NCBI GenBank assembly: GCA_017533785.1
Contig: JAFWII010000001.1
Span: 53,525 to 117,524 of the forward strand
Direction: 5' to 3'
DNA length: 64,000 bases
Source: Erysipelotrichaceae bacterium
GTDB lineage: Bacteria > Bacillota_I > Bacilli_A > Erysipelotrichales > Erysipelotrichaceae
The stretch's first letter is position 1. Every line of letters begins with the position of its first letter. Position numbers and translations under genes: made by a program. Shown in pieces: positions 42,866 through 51,244 of the stretch. The notes beneath the pieces are model-generated. The model searched no databases and was not told the DNA's origin. It saw nothing but the letters and a program-made list of their open reading frames with translations.

Positions 42866-43912
42866 ATGTCTGCTTTTACCAATAAAACACTGATGATCAC
42901 CGGAGGAACCGGTTCTTTCGGCCACACAGTGTTGAAACATTTTCTGACAACGGACATCGGTGAGATCCGTATTTTCTCAAGAGACGAAAAGAAGCAGGAT
43001 GACATGCGTCATGAGCTTCAGGCAAAATATCCGGAATACGCCGGCAAGGTCCGGTTCTTTGTCGGGGATGTCCGCGACCCCCGCAGCATAGACGATGCGA
43101 TGCCGGGAGTGGATTTCATTTTCCACGCGGCCGCTCTGAAACAGGTGCCTTCCTGTGAATTCTTCCCGATGCAGGCGGTCAAGACGAATATCGAAGGAAC
43201 CGATAACGTCCTGCATTCCGCGGTCGCGCACGGAGTAAAGCGCGTCGTATGTCTGAGCACCGATAAAGCTGCTTACCCGATCAACGCGATGGGCATCTCC
43301 AAGGCGATGATGGAACACGTCATCTTCGCCAATGCCAGAGTCGCGGCGGAACGCGGGGGAACAGTCATCTGCTGCACCCGCTACGGGAACGTCATGTGCT
43401 CCAGAGGCTCAGTGATCCCGCTTTTCATCGATCAGATCAAGGCCGGAGATCCTGTCACTATTACGGATCCGGAAATGACCCGTTTCCTGATGAATCTGGA
43501 TGAGGCGGTCGATCTCGTCAAATTCGCTTTCGAACACGGCAACCCCGGTGATCTTTTCGTCCAGAAAGCCGACGCCTGTACGATCGGCGATCTCGCCAAG
43601 GCTGTCCAGCAGCTGTTCGGCGACACCGGCACGAGCATCATCGGCACACGGCATGGTGAAAAACTGTACGAAACGCTGATGACCCGCGAGGAAAGCCTGC
43701 GCAGCGAGGATATGGGCGAGTATTACCGCATTGCCGCCGATTCCCGCGACCTGAACTACGACAAGTTCGTCGTAAAGGGCGAGGTGCACACGATGGCGGA
43801 GGAATCCTATACCTCGCACAACACCAAACGTCTGAACGTCGAAGAGACCGTTCAGAAACTGCTCACGACCGATTACGTCAAAGAAGAACTGGCGGGGATC
43901 CGCCATAACTGA
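42866..43912 (+). CDS. capE: UDP-GlcNAc 4,6-dehydratase/5-epimerase (CapE/FnlA family)
   Basis: 348 aa from the ATG at 42866, which has the SD CGGAGGAA; a GTG at 42815 is in frame but less likely. Signatures are TLMITGGTGSFGHTVLKHFL (NAD site), IFSRDEKKQDDMR, AALKQVPSCEFFPMQAVKTN and ICCTRYGNVMCSRGSVIPLF, matching CapE/FnlA rather than PseB. It takes UDP-GlcNAc to the 4-keto-6-deoxy intermediate of UDP-N-acetyl-L-fucosamine synthesis. CapF- and CapG-like genes follow, with one acyltransferase gene between. Confidence 0.92.
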   Translation: MSAFTNKTLMITGGTGSFGHTVLKHFLTTDIGEIRIFSRDEKKQDDMRHELQAKYPEYAGKVRFFVGDVRDPRSIDDAMPGVDFIFHAAALKQVPSCEFFPMQAVKTNIEGTDNVLHSAVAHGVKRVVCLSTDKAAYPINAMGISKAMMEHVIFANARVAAERGGTVICCTRYGNVMCSRGSVIPLFIDQIKAGDPVTITDPEMTRFLMNLDEAVDLVKFAFEHGNPGDLFVQKADACTIGDLAKAVQQLFGDTGTSIIGTRHGEKLYETLMTREESLRSEDMGEYYRIAADSRDLNYDKFVVKGEVHTMAEESYTSHNTKRLNVEETVQKLLTTDYVKEELAGIRHN

Positions 43913-43913
43913 T

Positions 43914-44480
43914 ATGGACAGACCAAAGCTGCTTATCGCCGGTGCCGGAGGTTTCGGCAGAGTCGTACTGGAACACGCCGTCAAAGAATATGACTGCGCT
44001 TTTCTGGACGACGGTCCCGAGACCGGTGCAAGCGTCAACGGGACGCCCGTGATCGGGCGGATCGGCGACCTTGCGAAACTGTACGGGGAATATGAACTGC
44101 TTCTGGTGGCGATCGGAAACAACGCCCTGCGCCAGAAGATCTATACCGCCGCTTCGATAGCGGGATACCGGTTCCCGAATATCCTGGCGGAGAACGTCTA
44201 CGTCAGCCCGTACGCGCACATCGGCAGCGGCTGCGTCCTTCTGAACAATGTCGTGGTCCAGAACAATGCCTTCCTGGGAGACGGGTCGATCCTGAACCCC
44301 GGCGTGGAACTGCATCACGACAGCTCTGTCGGCGCCTATTCGCTCATCTACGGCAACAGCGTGATCCGCTCGCTGGCAAAGATAGGTGAACGGGTAAAGA
44401 TCGGCAGCACCCTGACGATCGGCAACGGCGTCATTGTCGAAGACGATTCCGTCATAGAGGACGGACAGTCGATCCTCTGA
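43914..44480 (+). CDS. PglD/NeuD-family sugar acetyltransferase
   Basis: 188 aa. An N-terminal sugar-nucleotide-binding domain (KLLIAGAGGFGRVVLEHAV) is followed by left-handed beta-helix hexapeptides (about residues 95-185). The catalytic His is probably in GVELHHDSSVGAYS. PglD-family enzymes acetylate the 4-amino group of UDP-linked amino-deoxy sugars. Together with the WecE-type aminotransferase at 41681, it could make a UDP-diacetamido-trideoxy sugar as a branch from the CapE intermediate. It begins 1 nt after the CapE stop. Confidence 0.8.
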   Translation: MDRPKLLIAGAGGFGRVVLEHAVKEYDCAFLDDGPETGASVNGTPVIGRIGDLAKLYGEYELLLVAIGNNALRQKIYTAASIAGYRFPNILAENVYVSPYAHIGSGCVLLNNVVVQNNAFLGDGSILNPGVELHHDSSVGAYSLIYGNSVIRSLAKIGERVKIGSTLTIGNGVIVEDDSVIEDGQSIL

Positions 44481-44496
44481 TCTGGAAAGGAAGAAT

Positions 44497-45732
44497 ATGA
44501 ATATCCTGATCACCGGCGCGAAAGGTTTCGTCGGAAGAAACCTTGTTGAAAACCTGAAGAACATCCGGGACGGCAAAAACCGCACACGTCCTTCGCTTTC
44601 GATCGGCGAGATCTGCGAATACGACCGTGAGAATACACCTGAAGACCTGGAAGAGTACTGTGCCAAAGCAGACTTTGTCTTTAATCTTGCCGGCGTGAAC
44701 CGTCCGCAGGATCCTAAGGAATTCGAAGAAGGAAACTTCGGATTCGCAAGCGTCCTTCTGGATACTCTCAAAAAACACAAAAACAATTGCCCGGTGATGC
44801 TAAGCTCCTCGGTCCAGGCATCTCTGGCCGGACGCTACCGGGGCAGTGAATACGGCAGGTCCAAGAAAGCGGGCGAGGATCTTTTCTTTGCCTACGCAGA
44901 GGAAACAGGAGCAGAGGTCCTTGTCTACCGTTTCCCAAATCTGGCGGGCAAATGGGTCCGCCCGAACTACAACAGCGCAGTCGGGACTTTCTGCTACAAC
45001 ATCTCGCATGATCTGCCGATCCGGGTCGATGATCCGGATACGGAGCTGGAGATCCTGTTTATCGACGATCTTCTGGAAGAGATGTACGATGCCCTGGAAG
45101 GACATCCCCACCGCTGCGATTACATGCGCAGCCGCCGCGGAGAAAACACGGACGGGATCCCGGCGCCGGTACCGGCTGAAAACGGGAAGTACTGTTACGC
45201 TCCGGTAACGCATAAAGTGAAGCTCGGCTATATCGCCGACCTTCTGTACCGCTTTGCGGACCAGCGGAAAACGCTGATCGTCCCCTCGATCCCGTACGGC
45301 AGTTTCGAGAAGAAACTGTATTCCATGTATCTCTCCTATCTTCCGAAGGAGAAAGCCGTGATCGATCTGGATATGAAAAAGGACGAGCGCGGCAGCTTTA
45401 CGGAAGTGCTGAAAACTCTGGACCACGGACAGTTCTCCGTCAACGTCTCGAAGCCGGGGATCACCAAGGGCGAGCACTGGCACAATTCCAAGTGGGAATT
45501 CTTTATCGTCGTGCACGGCGAGGCGCTGATCCGGGAAAGACAGATCGGCAGCAACGAGGTGCTGGAATTCCGGGTGAGCGGCGAAAAGCTGCAGGCAGTG
45601 CATATGCTGCCGGGCTATACCCATGACATTATCAACCTGAGCGAAGAGGAAGATCTGGTCACCCTGATGTGGGCAAACGAGATCTTCGATCCGGAGCATC
45701 CGGATACCTTCCGCGAAAAGGTCGCTGAATAA
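44497..45732 (+). CDS. capF: UDP-2-acetamido-2,6-dideoxy-hexose C-3 epimerase/C-4 reductase (CapF/FnlB family)
   Basis: 411 aa, somewhat longer than the usual CapF of about 370. The N-terminal SDR domain has ILITGAKGFVGRNLVENL and SEYGRSKKAGEDLFF (catalytic Y..xK), and the C-terminal cupin has GEHWHNSKWEFFIVVHGEAL with metal-binding His residues. This two-domain structure is specific to CapF, which epimerises and reduces the CapE product to UDP-L-talosamine form. It has an AAAGGA SD. A stretch near residues 185-205 (RSRRGENTDGIPAPVP) accounts for part of the extra length. Confidence 0.92.
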   Translation: MNILITGAKGFVGRNLVENLKNIRDGKNRTRPSLSIGEICEYDRENTPEDLEEYCAKADFVFNLAGVNRPQDPKEFEEGNFGFASVLLDTLKKHKNNCPVMLSSSVQASLAGRYRGSEYGRSKKAGEDLFFAYAEETGAEVLVYRFPNLAGKWVRPNYNSAVGTFCYNISHDLPIRVDDPDTELEILFIDDLLEEMYDALEGHPHRCDYMRSRRGENTDGIPAPVPAENGKYCYAPVTHKVKLGYIADLLYRFADQRKTLIVPSIPYGSFEKKLYSMYLSYLPKEKAVIDLDMKKDERGSFTEVLKTLDHGQFSVNVSKPGITKGEHWHNSKWEFFIVVHGEALIRERQIGSNEVLEFRVSGEKLQAVHMLPGYTHDIINLSEEEDLVTLMWANEIFDPEHPDTFREKVAE

Positions 45733-45742
45733 GAGGTGTGTT

Positions 45743-46918
45743 ATGAAATATCAAGTGAACTGGCAGAATAACGGGAAACTGAAACTGCTGATCATCGTCG
45801 GCACGAGGCCGGAGATCATCCGCCTTTCAGCCGTGATCAAAAAATGCCGCAGATACTTCGACTGTCTGCTGGCCCATACCGGGCAGAACTACGATTACAC
45901 TCTGAACGGGATCTTCTTCAAAGACCTGGATCTGGCGGATCCGGAGATCTACCTGAATGCGGTCGGCGAGAATCTCGGTCAGACGATGGGCAATATCATC
46001 GCCTCTTCCTATGAACTGATGAGCGAGCTGAAGCCGGATGCTCTGCTCGTGCTGGGCGATACCAACAGCTGCCTGAGCGTGATCGGCGCCAAGCGCCTGC
46101 ATATCCCGATCTTCCACATGGAAGCGGGGAACCGCTGCAAGGACGAGTGTCTGCCTGAAGAGACCAACCGCCGGATCGTCGACATCATTTCAGATGTCAA
46201 CCTGGCATATTCCGAACATGCGCGCCGTTATCTCGCAGACTGCGGTCTGCCGAAAGAACGGACCTACGTAACCGGCTCGCCGATGGCGGAAGTTCTGGGT
46301 GAAAACCTGGAAAAGATCCGGAAGTCGGATATTCATGAAAGACTCGGTCTTGAAAAAGGGAAATATATCCTGCTGAGCGCGCACAGGGAGGAAAACATCG
46401 ATACGGAGAAGAATTTCGAGAGCCTGTTCAACGCGATCAACGCGATGGCGGAGAAATACGATATGCCGATCCTCTATTCCTGCCATCCGCGGAGCCGCAA
46501 GCGTCTGGAAGAATCCGGATTCAGACTTGATCCGCGGGTAAAGGCGCATGAACCGCTCGGATTCCACGACTATAACTGTCTGCAGTACAATGCGTTCGCG
46601 GTCGTTTCGGATTCCGGCACGCTTCCGGAAGAGAGCAGTTTCTTCACCTCGGTCGGAGATCCGTTCCCGGCTGTCTGTATCCGCACGTCGACGGAACGCC
46701 CCGAAGCGCTGGATAAAGCCTGCTTCATCCTTTCGGGGATCGATACGAAAGGCCTTCTGCAGGCGGTAGACGTCGCGGTCGAAATGGTAAAGAACGAAAA
46801 GAACGGCGGTGCAGTCCCGGTACCGGATTACACCGATACGAACGTTTCGGATAAAGTCGTCAAGATCATTCAGTCCTACACCGGTGTAGTTGATAAAATG
46901 GTCTGGCGCAAATACTAG
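45743..46918 (+). CDS. capG: UDP-N-acetylglucosamine 2-epimerase-type enzyme (CapG/FnlC family)
   Basis: 391 aa with the UDP-GlcNAc 2-epimerase fold: LLIIVGTRPEIIRLSAVIKK, FHMEAGNRCKDECLPEETNR, LLSAHREENID and VSDSGTLPEESSFF. Next to CapE and CapF the expected role is the last step, 2-epimerisation to UDP-N-acetyl-L-fucosamine. Alone it could not be told from an ordinary ManNAc-forming epimerase; the context decides. It starts 10 nt after the capF stop. Confidence 0.9.
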   Translation: MKYQVNWQNNGKLKLLIIVGTRPEIIRLSAVIKKCRRYFDCLLAHTGQNYDYTLNGIFFKDLDLADPEIYLNAVGENLGQTMGNIIASSYELMSELKPDALLVLGDTNSCLSVIGAKRLHIPIFHMEAGNRCKDECLPEETNRRIVDIISDVNLAYSEHARRYLADCGLPKERTYVTGSPMAEVLGENLEKIRKSDIHERLGLEKGKYILLSAHREENIDTEKNFESLFNAINAMAEKYDMPILYSCHPRSRKRLEESGFRLDPRVKAHEPLGFHDYNCLQYNAFAVVSDSGTLPEESSFFTSVGDPFPAVCIRTSTERPEALDKACFILSGIDTKGLLQAVDVAVEMVKNEKNGGAVPVPDYTDTNVSDKVVKIIQSYTGVVDKMVWRKY

Positions 46919-46932
46919 ATGGAGGAAAGCAG

Positions 46933-47592
46933 ATGTATAAGACAACAGAAATGTTTGACCTGGAACACAGTGTCGCCAAAGAATACCTGACCCGGTTCGA
47001 ATACCCCTGGCAGGCGCTTCCCGGCATCCGGGATCTTATCCTGGAACTCGGAGCACAGCTGAGCCCGGAAGACTATGACGAAGTCAAGGACAATGTATGG
47101 GTGCATAAATCCGCTTATGTCTATCCATCCGCCTATCTGGGTGCGCCGTGCATCATCGGCCCGGAGAGCGAAGTGCGCCACTGCGCCTTCATCCGCACCT
47201 CTGCTCTGATCGGCAGAGGCTGTGTCGTCGGCAACAGCTGCGAACTGAAGAACGTGATCCTCTTCGACAAATGCGAAGTCCCGCATTACAACTACGTCGG
47301 GGATTCGATCCTCGGTTTCCATGCCCATATGGGCGCCGGCTCTGTCACTTCCAACGTAAAGTCCGACCGGAAGCTCGTCGTCGTTCATAACGGCGAGGAA
47401 AACATCGAGACCGGTCTGAAAAAGTTCGGCGCGATCCTGGGAGACTACAGCGAGATCGGCTGCAATTCCGTCCTGAATCCGGGTACGGTCGTCGGCAAGG
47501 AATCCAGAGTCTATCCAACTTCCTGTGTCCGCGGTGTCGTTCCGGAAAAGTCGATCTGGAAGGTCGATGGTTCGATCGTTCCGATCAAGTAG
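46933..47592 (+). CDS. Left-handed beta-helix transferase (GlmU C-terminal-like)
   Basis: 219 aa with a short N-terminal helix region and then hexapeptide repeats from about residue 50. FIRTSALIGRGCVVGNSCELKN, then VLFDK-type strands, then YVGDSILGFHAHMGAGSVTSN resemble the acetyltransferase half of GlmU. No pyrophosphorylase domain is present. It has a clear GGAGG SD and is the last gene of the FucNAc cluster, directly before a terminator. It may acetylate a sugar nucleotide made here; its substrate is not determinable. Confidence 0.75.
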   Translation: MYKTTEMFDLEHSVAKEYLTRFEYPWQALPGIRDLILELGAQLSPEDYDEVKDNVWVHKSAYVYPSAYLGAPCIIGPESEVRHCAFIRTSALIGRGCVVGNSCELKNVILFDKCEVPHYNYVGDSILGFHAHMGAGSVTSNVKSDRKLVVVHNGEENIETGLKKFGAILGDYSEIGCNSVLNPGTVVGKESRVYPTSCVRGVVPEKSIWKVDGSIVPIK

Positions 47593-47610
47593 ACATCAAT
47601 AGAAAAACGG

Positions 47611-47648
47611 CCGGACATCTGCTGCAGTTCAGATGCCGGTCTTTCTTT
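47611..47648 (+). terminator. Intrinsic terminator of the FucNAc cluster
   Basis: CCGG (47611-47614) plus CATCTG (47616-47621) pair with CAGATG and CCGG (47630-47639), with one A bulge, followed by a T-rich tract. Confidence 0.85.
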
Positions 47649-47706
47649 ATGAAAACTATGAAAATAATTTTCTGAAAATTATTGTTAAAAATTGCATGAA
47701 GTATTT

Positions 47707-47712
47707 TATAAT
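47707..47712 (+). promoter_or_regulatory. -10 box of the alanine dehydrogenase gene
   Basis: TATAAT here lies after an AT-rich stretch. The best -35 candidate, TTGTTA (47682-47687), has a long 19-nt spacer. The transcript would have a leader of about 24 nt with an AAGGAG SD (47726-47731). Confidence 0.5.
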
Positions 47713-47741
47713 AAATTCGTATTTTAAGGAGAATGAGACTT

Positions 47742-48854
47742 ATGATCGTTGGATGCGTTAAAGAGATCAAGAACCAGGAACACCGTGTCGGTATTACGCC
47801 CGACAATGCGCGCGCATATGTCGAAGGCGGAAACACCGTCTATATCGAAAAGAATGCCGGTATCGGTTCCGGATTCGCGAATACCGAATATATCGAAGCC
47901 GGGGCGCAGATCCTGGATACAGCGGAGGAAGTCTGGGCAAAGGCAGACATGATCGTCAAGGTCAAGGAGCCGCTTCCGCAGGAATTCAAATTCTTCCGCG
48001 AAGGTCTTCTGATCTATACCTATTTCCATCTGGCTGCCGATGAAGAACTGACAAAGGAACTTCGTGACGCAGGCGTCATCTCGATCGCGTATGAGACACT
48101 TCAGGAAAAAGACGGCTCGCTGCCGCTGCTGGTCCCGATGTCCCAGATCGCCGGACGTCTTTCCCTGCAGGAAGGCGCCAAATACCTTGAAAAGAAATAC
48201 GGCGGAGAAGGCGTGCTGCTGGCGGGCGTTCCCGGAACTCCGAAAGCCAACGTCGTTATCCTCGGTACCGGCACAGTCGGCTGCAATGCCTGCAAACTGG
48301 CTGTCGGCATGGGCGCGAACGTAACGATCATCGGCCGCAACCTGCACAAGCTGGAAGTGCTGGACGACCAGTATCATTCCTCGATCCAGACGCTGTACTC
48401 CAGTGATTCCAATATCGAAAAAGCCTGCAAGGACGCAGACCTCGTCATCGGTGCCGTCCTCGTTCCGGGCGCCGCTGCTCCGAAACTCTTTAAGAAACGC
48501 TATCTGAAGGAAATGAAGCCGGGTTCCGTCTTTGTCGACGTATCGATCGACCAAGGCGGCTGCGGCGAAAGCTCAAGAGTCACATCTCACGATGATCCGA
48601 TCTATATCGAAGACGGCGTCATCCATTACTGCGTCGGCAATATGCCGGGTGCGGTCCCGCGTACTTCTACGATCGCCCTGACCAATGCGACCGTCAAATA
48701 CGGTCTGCAGATCGCCAACAAAGGTCTGAAAAAAGCCTGCGAAGAGAATGCGGCGATCTACTCTGCCATCAATACCTTTGGCGGCAAGGTCGTCTGCAAG
48801 GGCGTTGCGGATGCGTTCGGCATGGAATGCAGCGATATCCGCGGTCTGCTCTAG
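47742..48854 (+). CDS. ald: Alanine dehydrogenase
   Basis: 370 aa, the usual length. The start MIVGCVKEIKNQEHRVGITP is the standard N-terminus and lies 10 nt after the AAGGAG SD; an ATG at 47733 is only 1 nt from the SD and is rejected. KVKEPLPQEF, VILGTGTVGCNACKLAVGMG (NAD site) and DVSIDQGGCGESS are conserved. The enzyme converts alanine to pyruvate and ammonium with NAD. It is a single-gene unit between two terminators. Confidence 0.95.
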   Translation: MIVGCVKEIKNQEHRVGITPDNARAYVEGGNTVYIEKNAGIGSGFANTEYIEAGAQILDTAEEVWAKADMIVKVKEPLPQEFKFFREGLLIYTYFHLAADEELTKELRDAGVISIAYETLQEKDGSLPLLVPMSQIAGRLSLQEGAKYLEKKYGGEGVLLAGVPGTPKANVVILGTGTVGCNACKLAVGMGANVTIIGRNLHKLEVLDDQYHSSIQTLYSSDSNIEKACKDADLVIGAVLVPGAAAPKLFKKRYLKEMKPGSVFVDVSIDQGGCGESSRVTSHDDPIYIEDGVIHYCVGNMPGAVPRTSTIALTNATVKYGLQIANKGLKKACEENAAIYSAINTFGGKVVCKGVADAFGMECSDIRGLL

Positions 48855-48876
48855 ACAGAAATACAGTGAATAAGGA

Positions 48877-48903
48877 GGATCATGCGAAGGCGTGATCCTT
48901 TTT
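48877..48903 (+). terminator. Intrinsic terminator after ald
   Basis: A 9-bp stem with one G-T pair (48877-48885 with 48890-48898), a GAAG loop, and five T's. Confidence 0.9.
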
Positions 48904-48939
48904 CATTAACAGAACTGATACGTGCGGCAAGAGTTTTTA

Positions 48940-48968
48940 TTGCGCAGGAAAATAGAGATTTTTATAAT
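48940..48968 (+). promoter_or_regulatory. Promoter of pduL-nagB
   Basis: TTGCGC (48940-48945), a 17-nt spacer and TATAAT (48963-48968). The leader is about 25 nt and has the SD AAGGAG (48986-48991). This is a conventional promoter and a useful contrast to the leaderless type earlier in the window. Confidence 0.8.
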
Positions 48969-49000
48969 AAAAAAGGTGAATAGATAAGGAGTTCACGACA

Positions 49001-49573
49001 ATGGAAAAGTTTTTAGTTGAGATTTCTGCCCGTCACGTTCATCTTTGCCAGAAGACCGTTGACGCTCTGTTTGGTGAAGGTCACCAGCTGACCCCGATCA
49101 AGGATCTGTCCCAGCCCGGACAGTTTGCATGCGAAGAAAAAGTCACTGTCATCGGTCCGCGCGGCAAGCTGAGCTGCCGTATCCTCGGTCCGACCAGAAA
49201 AGAAGATCAGATCGAAGTTTCTCTGACGGAAGCGAGACAGCTGGGCATCGAAGCGCTGATCCGTGAATCCGGCCATCTGGAGAACACGAACGGCTGCACC
49301 GTCGAAGGACCCTGCGGTTCTGTCGAACTGGCAAAAGGCGTGATCGCCGCGAAGCGTCACATCCATATGGAACCGAAAGACGGCGAATACTACGGAGTGA
49401 ATAACGGTGATATCGTTGCCGTACGCATCCAGACGCCGGAAAGAAGCATCGTCTTTGATGATACGGTCGTCCGTATCAGCGACAGTTATCGTCTGGCCAT
49501 GCATATCGATACCGACGAGGCGAATGCGGCCGGTTTAAAAGGCAATGGAGAAGGAGAGATCATTAAATTATGA
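49001..49573 (+). CDS. pduL: Phosphate propanoyl/acetyltransferase (PduL family)
   Basis: 190 aa with the zinc-binding blocks ISARHVHLCQKTVDALFG and AAKRHIHMEPKDGEYYGVNN of PduL. The enzyme interconverts acyl-CoA and acyl phosphate. No microcompartment shell genes are nearby, so it probably serves as a housekeeping phosphotransacetylase, feeding ATP generation from acetyl phosphate. It overlaps nagB by 4 nt. That pairing suggests coupling of amino-sugar breakdown to acetate production. Confidence 0.88.
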   Translation: MEKFLVEISARHVHLCQKTVDALFGEGHQLTPIKDLSQPGQFACEEKVTVIGPRGKLSCRILGPTRKEDQIEVSLTEARQLGIEALIRESGHLENTNGCTVEGPCGSVELAKGVIAAKRHIHMEPKDGEYYGVNNGDIVAVRIQTPERSIVFDDTVVRISDSYRLAMHIDTDEANAAGLKGNGEGEIIKL

Positions 49574-50295
49574 AGATTATCCGTGTAAAGAACTACGAAG
49601 AAGCATCTGAAAAAGCCTATGAAGTGATGAAGGAATTCATCAAGCCCGGCGCTGTTTTAGGTCTGGCTACCGGCAGCACGCCTTTAGGTCTGTATGCCCT
49701 GATGGTCAAGGACCACGAAGAGAACGGAACGGACTATTCCCAGATCCGCACCTTCAATCTGGACGAATACGTCGGTCTGCCGCTGCATCACCGTGAGTCC
49801 TACTACTCCTTCATGCACACCAACCTTTTCAACAAGGTCGGCATCCCGGAAGAGAATACTCACGTTCCGGGCGGTCTGGGCGATCTTGAAGCCAACTGCA
49901 AGGCTTATGATGAAATGCTGGCGAAGGAATCCGTCGATATCCAGCTGCTCGGCATCGGCGCTGACGGCCATATCGGCTTCAACGAACCGGGCACACCGTT
50001 CAATCTCGGAACCCATGTCACTGATCTGACAGAGCAGACCCGTAAAGACAACCAGCGTTTCTTCAACGATCTCGGCGAAGAGACACCGACACAGGCTGTT
50101 ACTATGGGTCCGGCTACGATCATGGCTGCCAAGAACGTCCTTCTGATCGCGACAGGCGAAAACAAAGCGGAAGCGATCAAGGGAATGATCGAAGGTCCGG
50201 TCAGCGAGGAATGCCAGGCATCCCTGCTGCAGAATCATCCAAGCTGCACCGTCATCATCGATGAAGGTGCGGGCAAATTGCTGGAGAATCACTAG
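49570..50295 (+). CDS. nagB: Glucosamine-6-phosphate deaminase
   Basis: 241 aa with GAVLGLATGSTPLGLYALMV, TFNLDEYVGLP (catalytic Asp) and GIGADGHIGFNEPGTPF, all intact NagB signatures. It turns glucosamine 6-phosphate into fructose 6-phosphate and ammonium. The protein is of normal length. No nagA is adjacent. It shares its promoter with pduL. A TATAAT box (50304-50309) just after its stop likely drives thioredoxin. Confidence 0.95.
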   Translation: MKIIRVKNYEEASEKAYEVMKEFIKPGAVLGLATGSTPLGLYALMVKDHEENGTDYSQIRTFNLDEYVGLPLHHRESYYSFMHTNLFNKVGIPEENTHVPGGLGDLEANCKAYDEMLAKESVDIQLLGIGADGHIGFNEPGTPFNLGTHVTDLTEQTRKDNQRFFNDLGEETPTQAVTMGPATIMAAKNVLLIATGENKAEAIKGMIEGPVSEECQASLLQNHPSCTVIIDEGAGKLLENH

Positions 50296-50333
50296 AAAGC
50301 CGATATAATAAAGCCGAGGAGGTAAGTTGACTC

Positions 50334-50639
50334 ATGAAAATCATTGATAAAAAAGAATTCGAAGAGACCATCAAAGAAGGCGTGACCCTGGTCGACTTCT
50401 TCGCGACTTGGTGCGGACCGTGCAAAATGCTGAGCCCGGTACTGGAAGAGCTTTCCGATGAGATCACGGACGTTAAGTTCGTCAAGATAGACGTTGACGA
50501 GGAACCGGAACTCGCCGAGAAATTCGGCATCATGTCCATCCCGAGCGTCTTCCTGTTCAAGGACGGTGAAGTTGCCGGAAGTTTCCTCGGCCTGCAGCCG
50601 AAGGACAAAGTGAAAGCCTTCATCGAAGGAAACAAATAA
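50334..50639 (+). CDS. trxA: Thioredoxin
   Basis: 101 aa with the active site ATWCGPCK (Cys27, Cys30) and the cis-Pro block IMSIPSVFLFKDG. It reduces protein disulfides in the cytoplasm. A good SD, GAGGAGG, lies upstream. TATAAT at 50304-50309 may be its -10 box, with a poor -35. A perfect terminator follows the stop. Confidence 0.95.
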   Translation: MKIIDKKEFEETIKEGVTLVDFFATWCGPCKMLSPVLEELSDEITDVKFVKIDVDEEPELAEKFGIMSIPSVFLFKDGEVAGSFLGLQPKDKVKAFIEGNK

Positions 50640-50653
50640 GAATCCAGAAACGA

Positions 50654-50682
50654 AGACCTGCTGCAAAGCAGGTCTTTTTTTG
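50654..50682 (+). terminator. Intrinsic terminator after trxA
   Basis: AGACCTGCT (50654-50662) pairs with AGCAGGTCT (50667-50675) around a GCAA tetraloop, followed by a T-run. Confidence 0.95.
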
Positions 50683-50779
50683 CAGCGGAGAGAAGGCCGC
50701 TCTGCCTCGTATTCCCGCCTTTGCCGTCTGTAAAAAGACTATAATGGAATAGACGAATCACTGAATCGGGAGCAACAAA

Positions 50780-51166
50780 ACGAAAAAGACGATTCTTTTA
50801 TTGATAGTCATGCTGATGCTGCTGCTTGCATCAGGCTGCAGTGTGCAGAATAACAGCGCTCCGGCTGAGCCGGAAAAGCCGGCGGCGGAACGGACAGACG
50901 ATATCTATATCTTCTATACCAGCGACGTGCACTGCGGTGTCGAGGAGAATCTCACGCTTGCCAGCGTGAAGTCTCTGGTCGATGAGACCAAAGCGGAACA
51001 CGAATACGTGGCTCTTGTCGATCTGGGCGACTTTCTTCAGGGTGATACACTCGGCTCGCTTTCAAACGGCAGGCTGATCATCGACGCACTGATGACCTAT
51101 CTGAAAGAACAGGGTGGCTTCTCCGACAGTTACCGGGAGACAGACAACAGGATCACCGATAAATAA
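50780..51166 (+). pseudogene. 5'-nucleotidase/metallophosphatase lipoprotein remnant with internal deletion and lost ATG
   Basis: Read from the ACG at 50780, the frame gives a lipoprotein signal (KKTILLLIVMLML then LLASGCS, Cys lipobox). The first metallophosphatase block follows (FYTSDVHCGVEEN, LVDLGDFLQGDTLG). After LSNGRLIIDAL the frame jumps to an ending, GGFSDSYRETDNRITDK, that resembles the extreme C-terminus of full-length 5'-nucleotidases. About 129 codons remain of an expected 500 or so. The SD GGGAG (50768-50772) is ideally placed for codon 50780, which is ACG instead of ATG. A TTG at 50801 could still start a version without the basic signal-peptide N-region. Confidence 0.65.
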
Positions 51167-51174
51167 GAATACAA

Positions 51175-51228
51175 AAAAGACAGGACATATTCCGGAAGAA
51201 GGAATAGCGGATCCTGTCTTTTGTTTTG
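51175..51228 (+). terminator. Intrinsic terminator after the 5'-nucleotidase remnant
   Basis: AAAAGACAGGA (51175-51185) pairs with TCCTGTCTTTT (51212-51222), with an inner TATTCC/GGAATA stem. The A-tract on the left and T-tract on the right suggest it may work in both directions, serving the convergent minus-strand gene as well. Confidence 0.85.
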
Positions 51229-51244
51229 AGACAGCCGTATGCGC

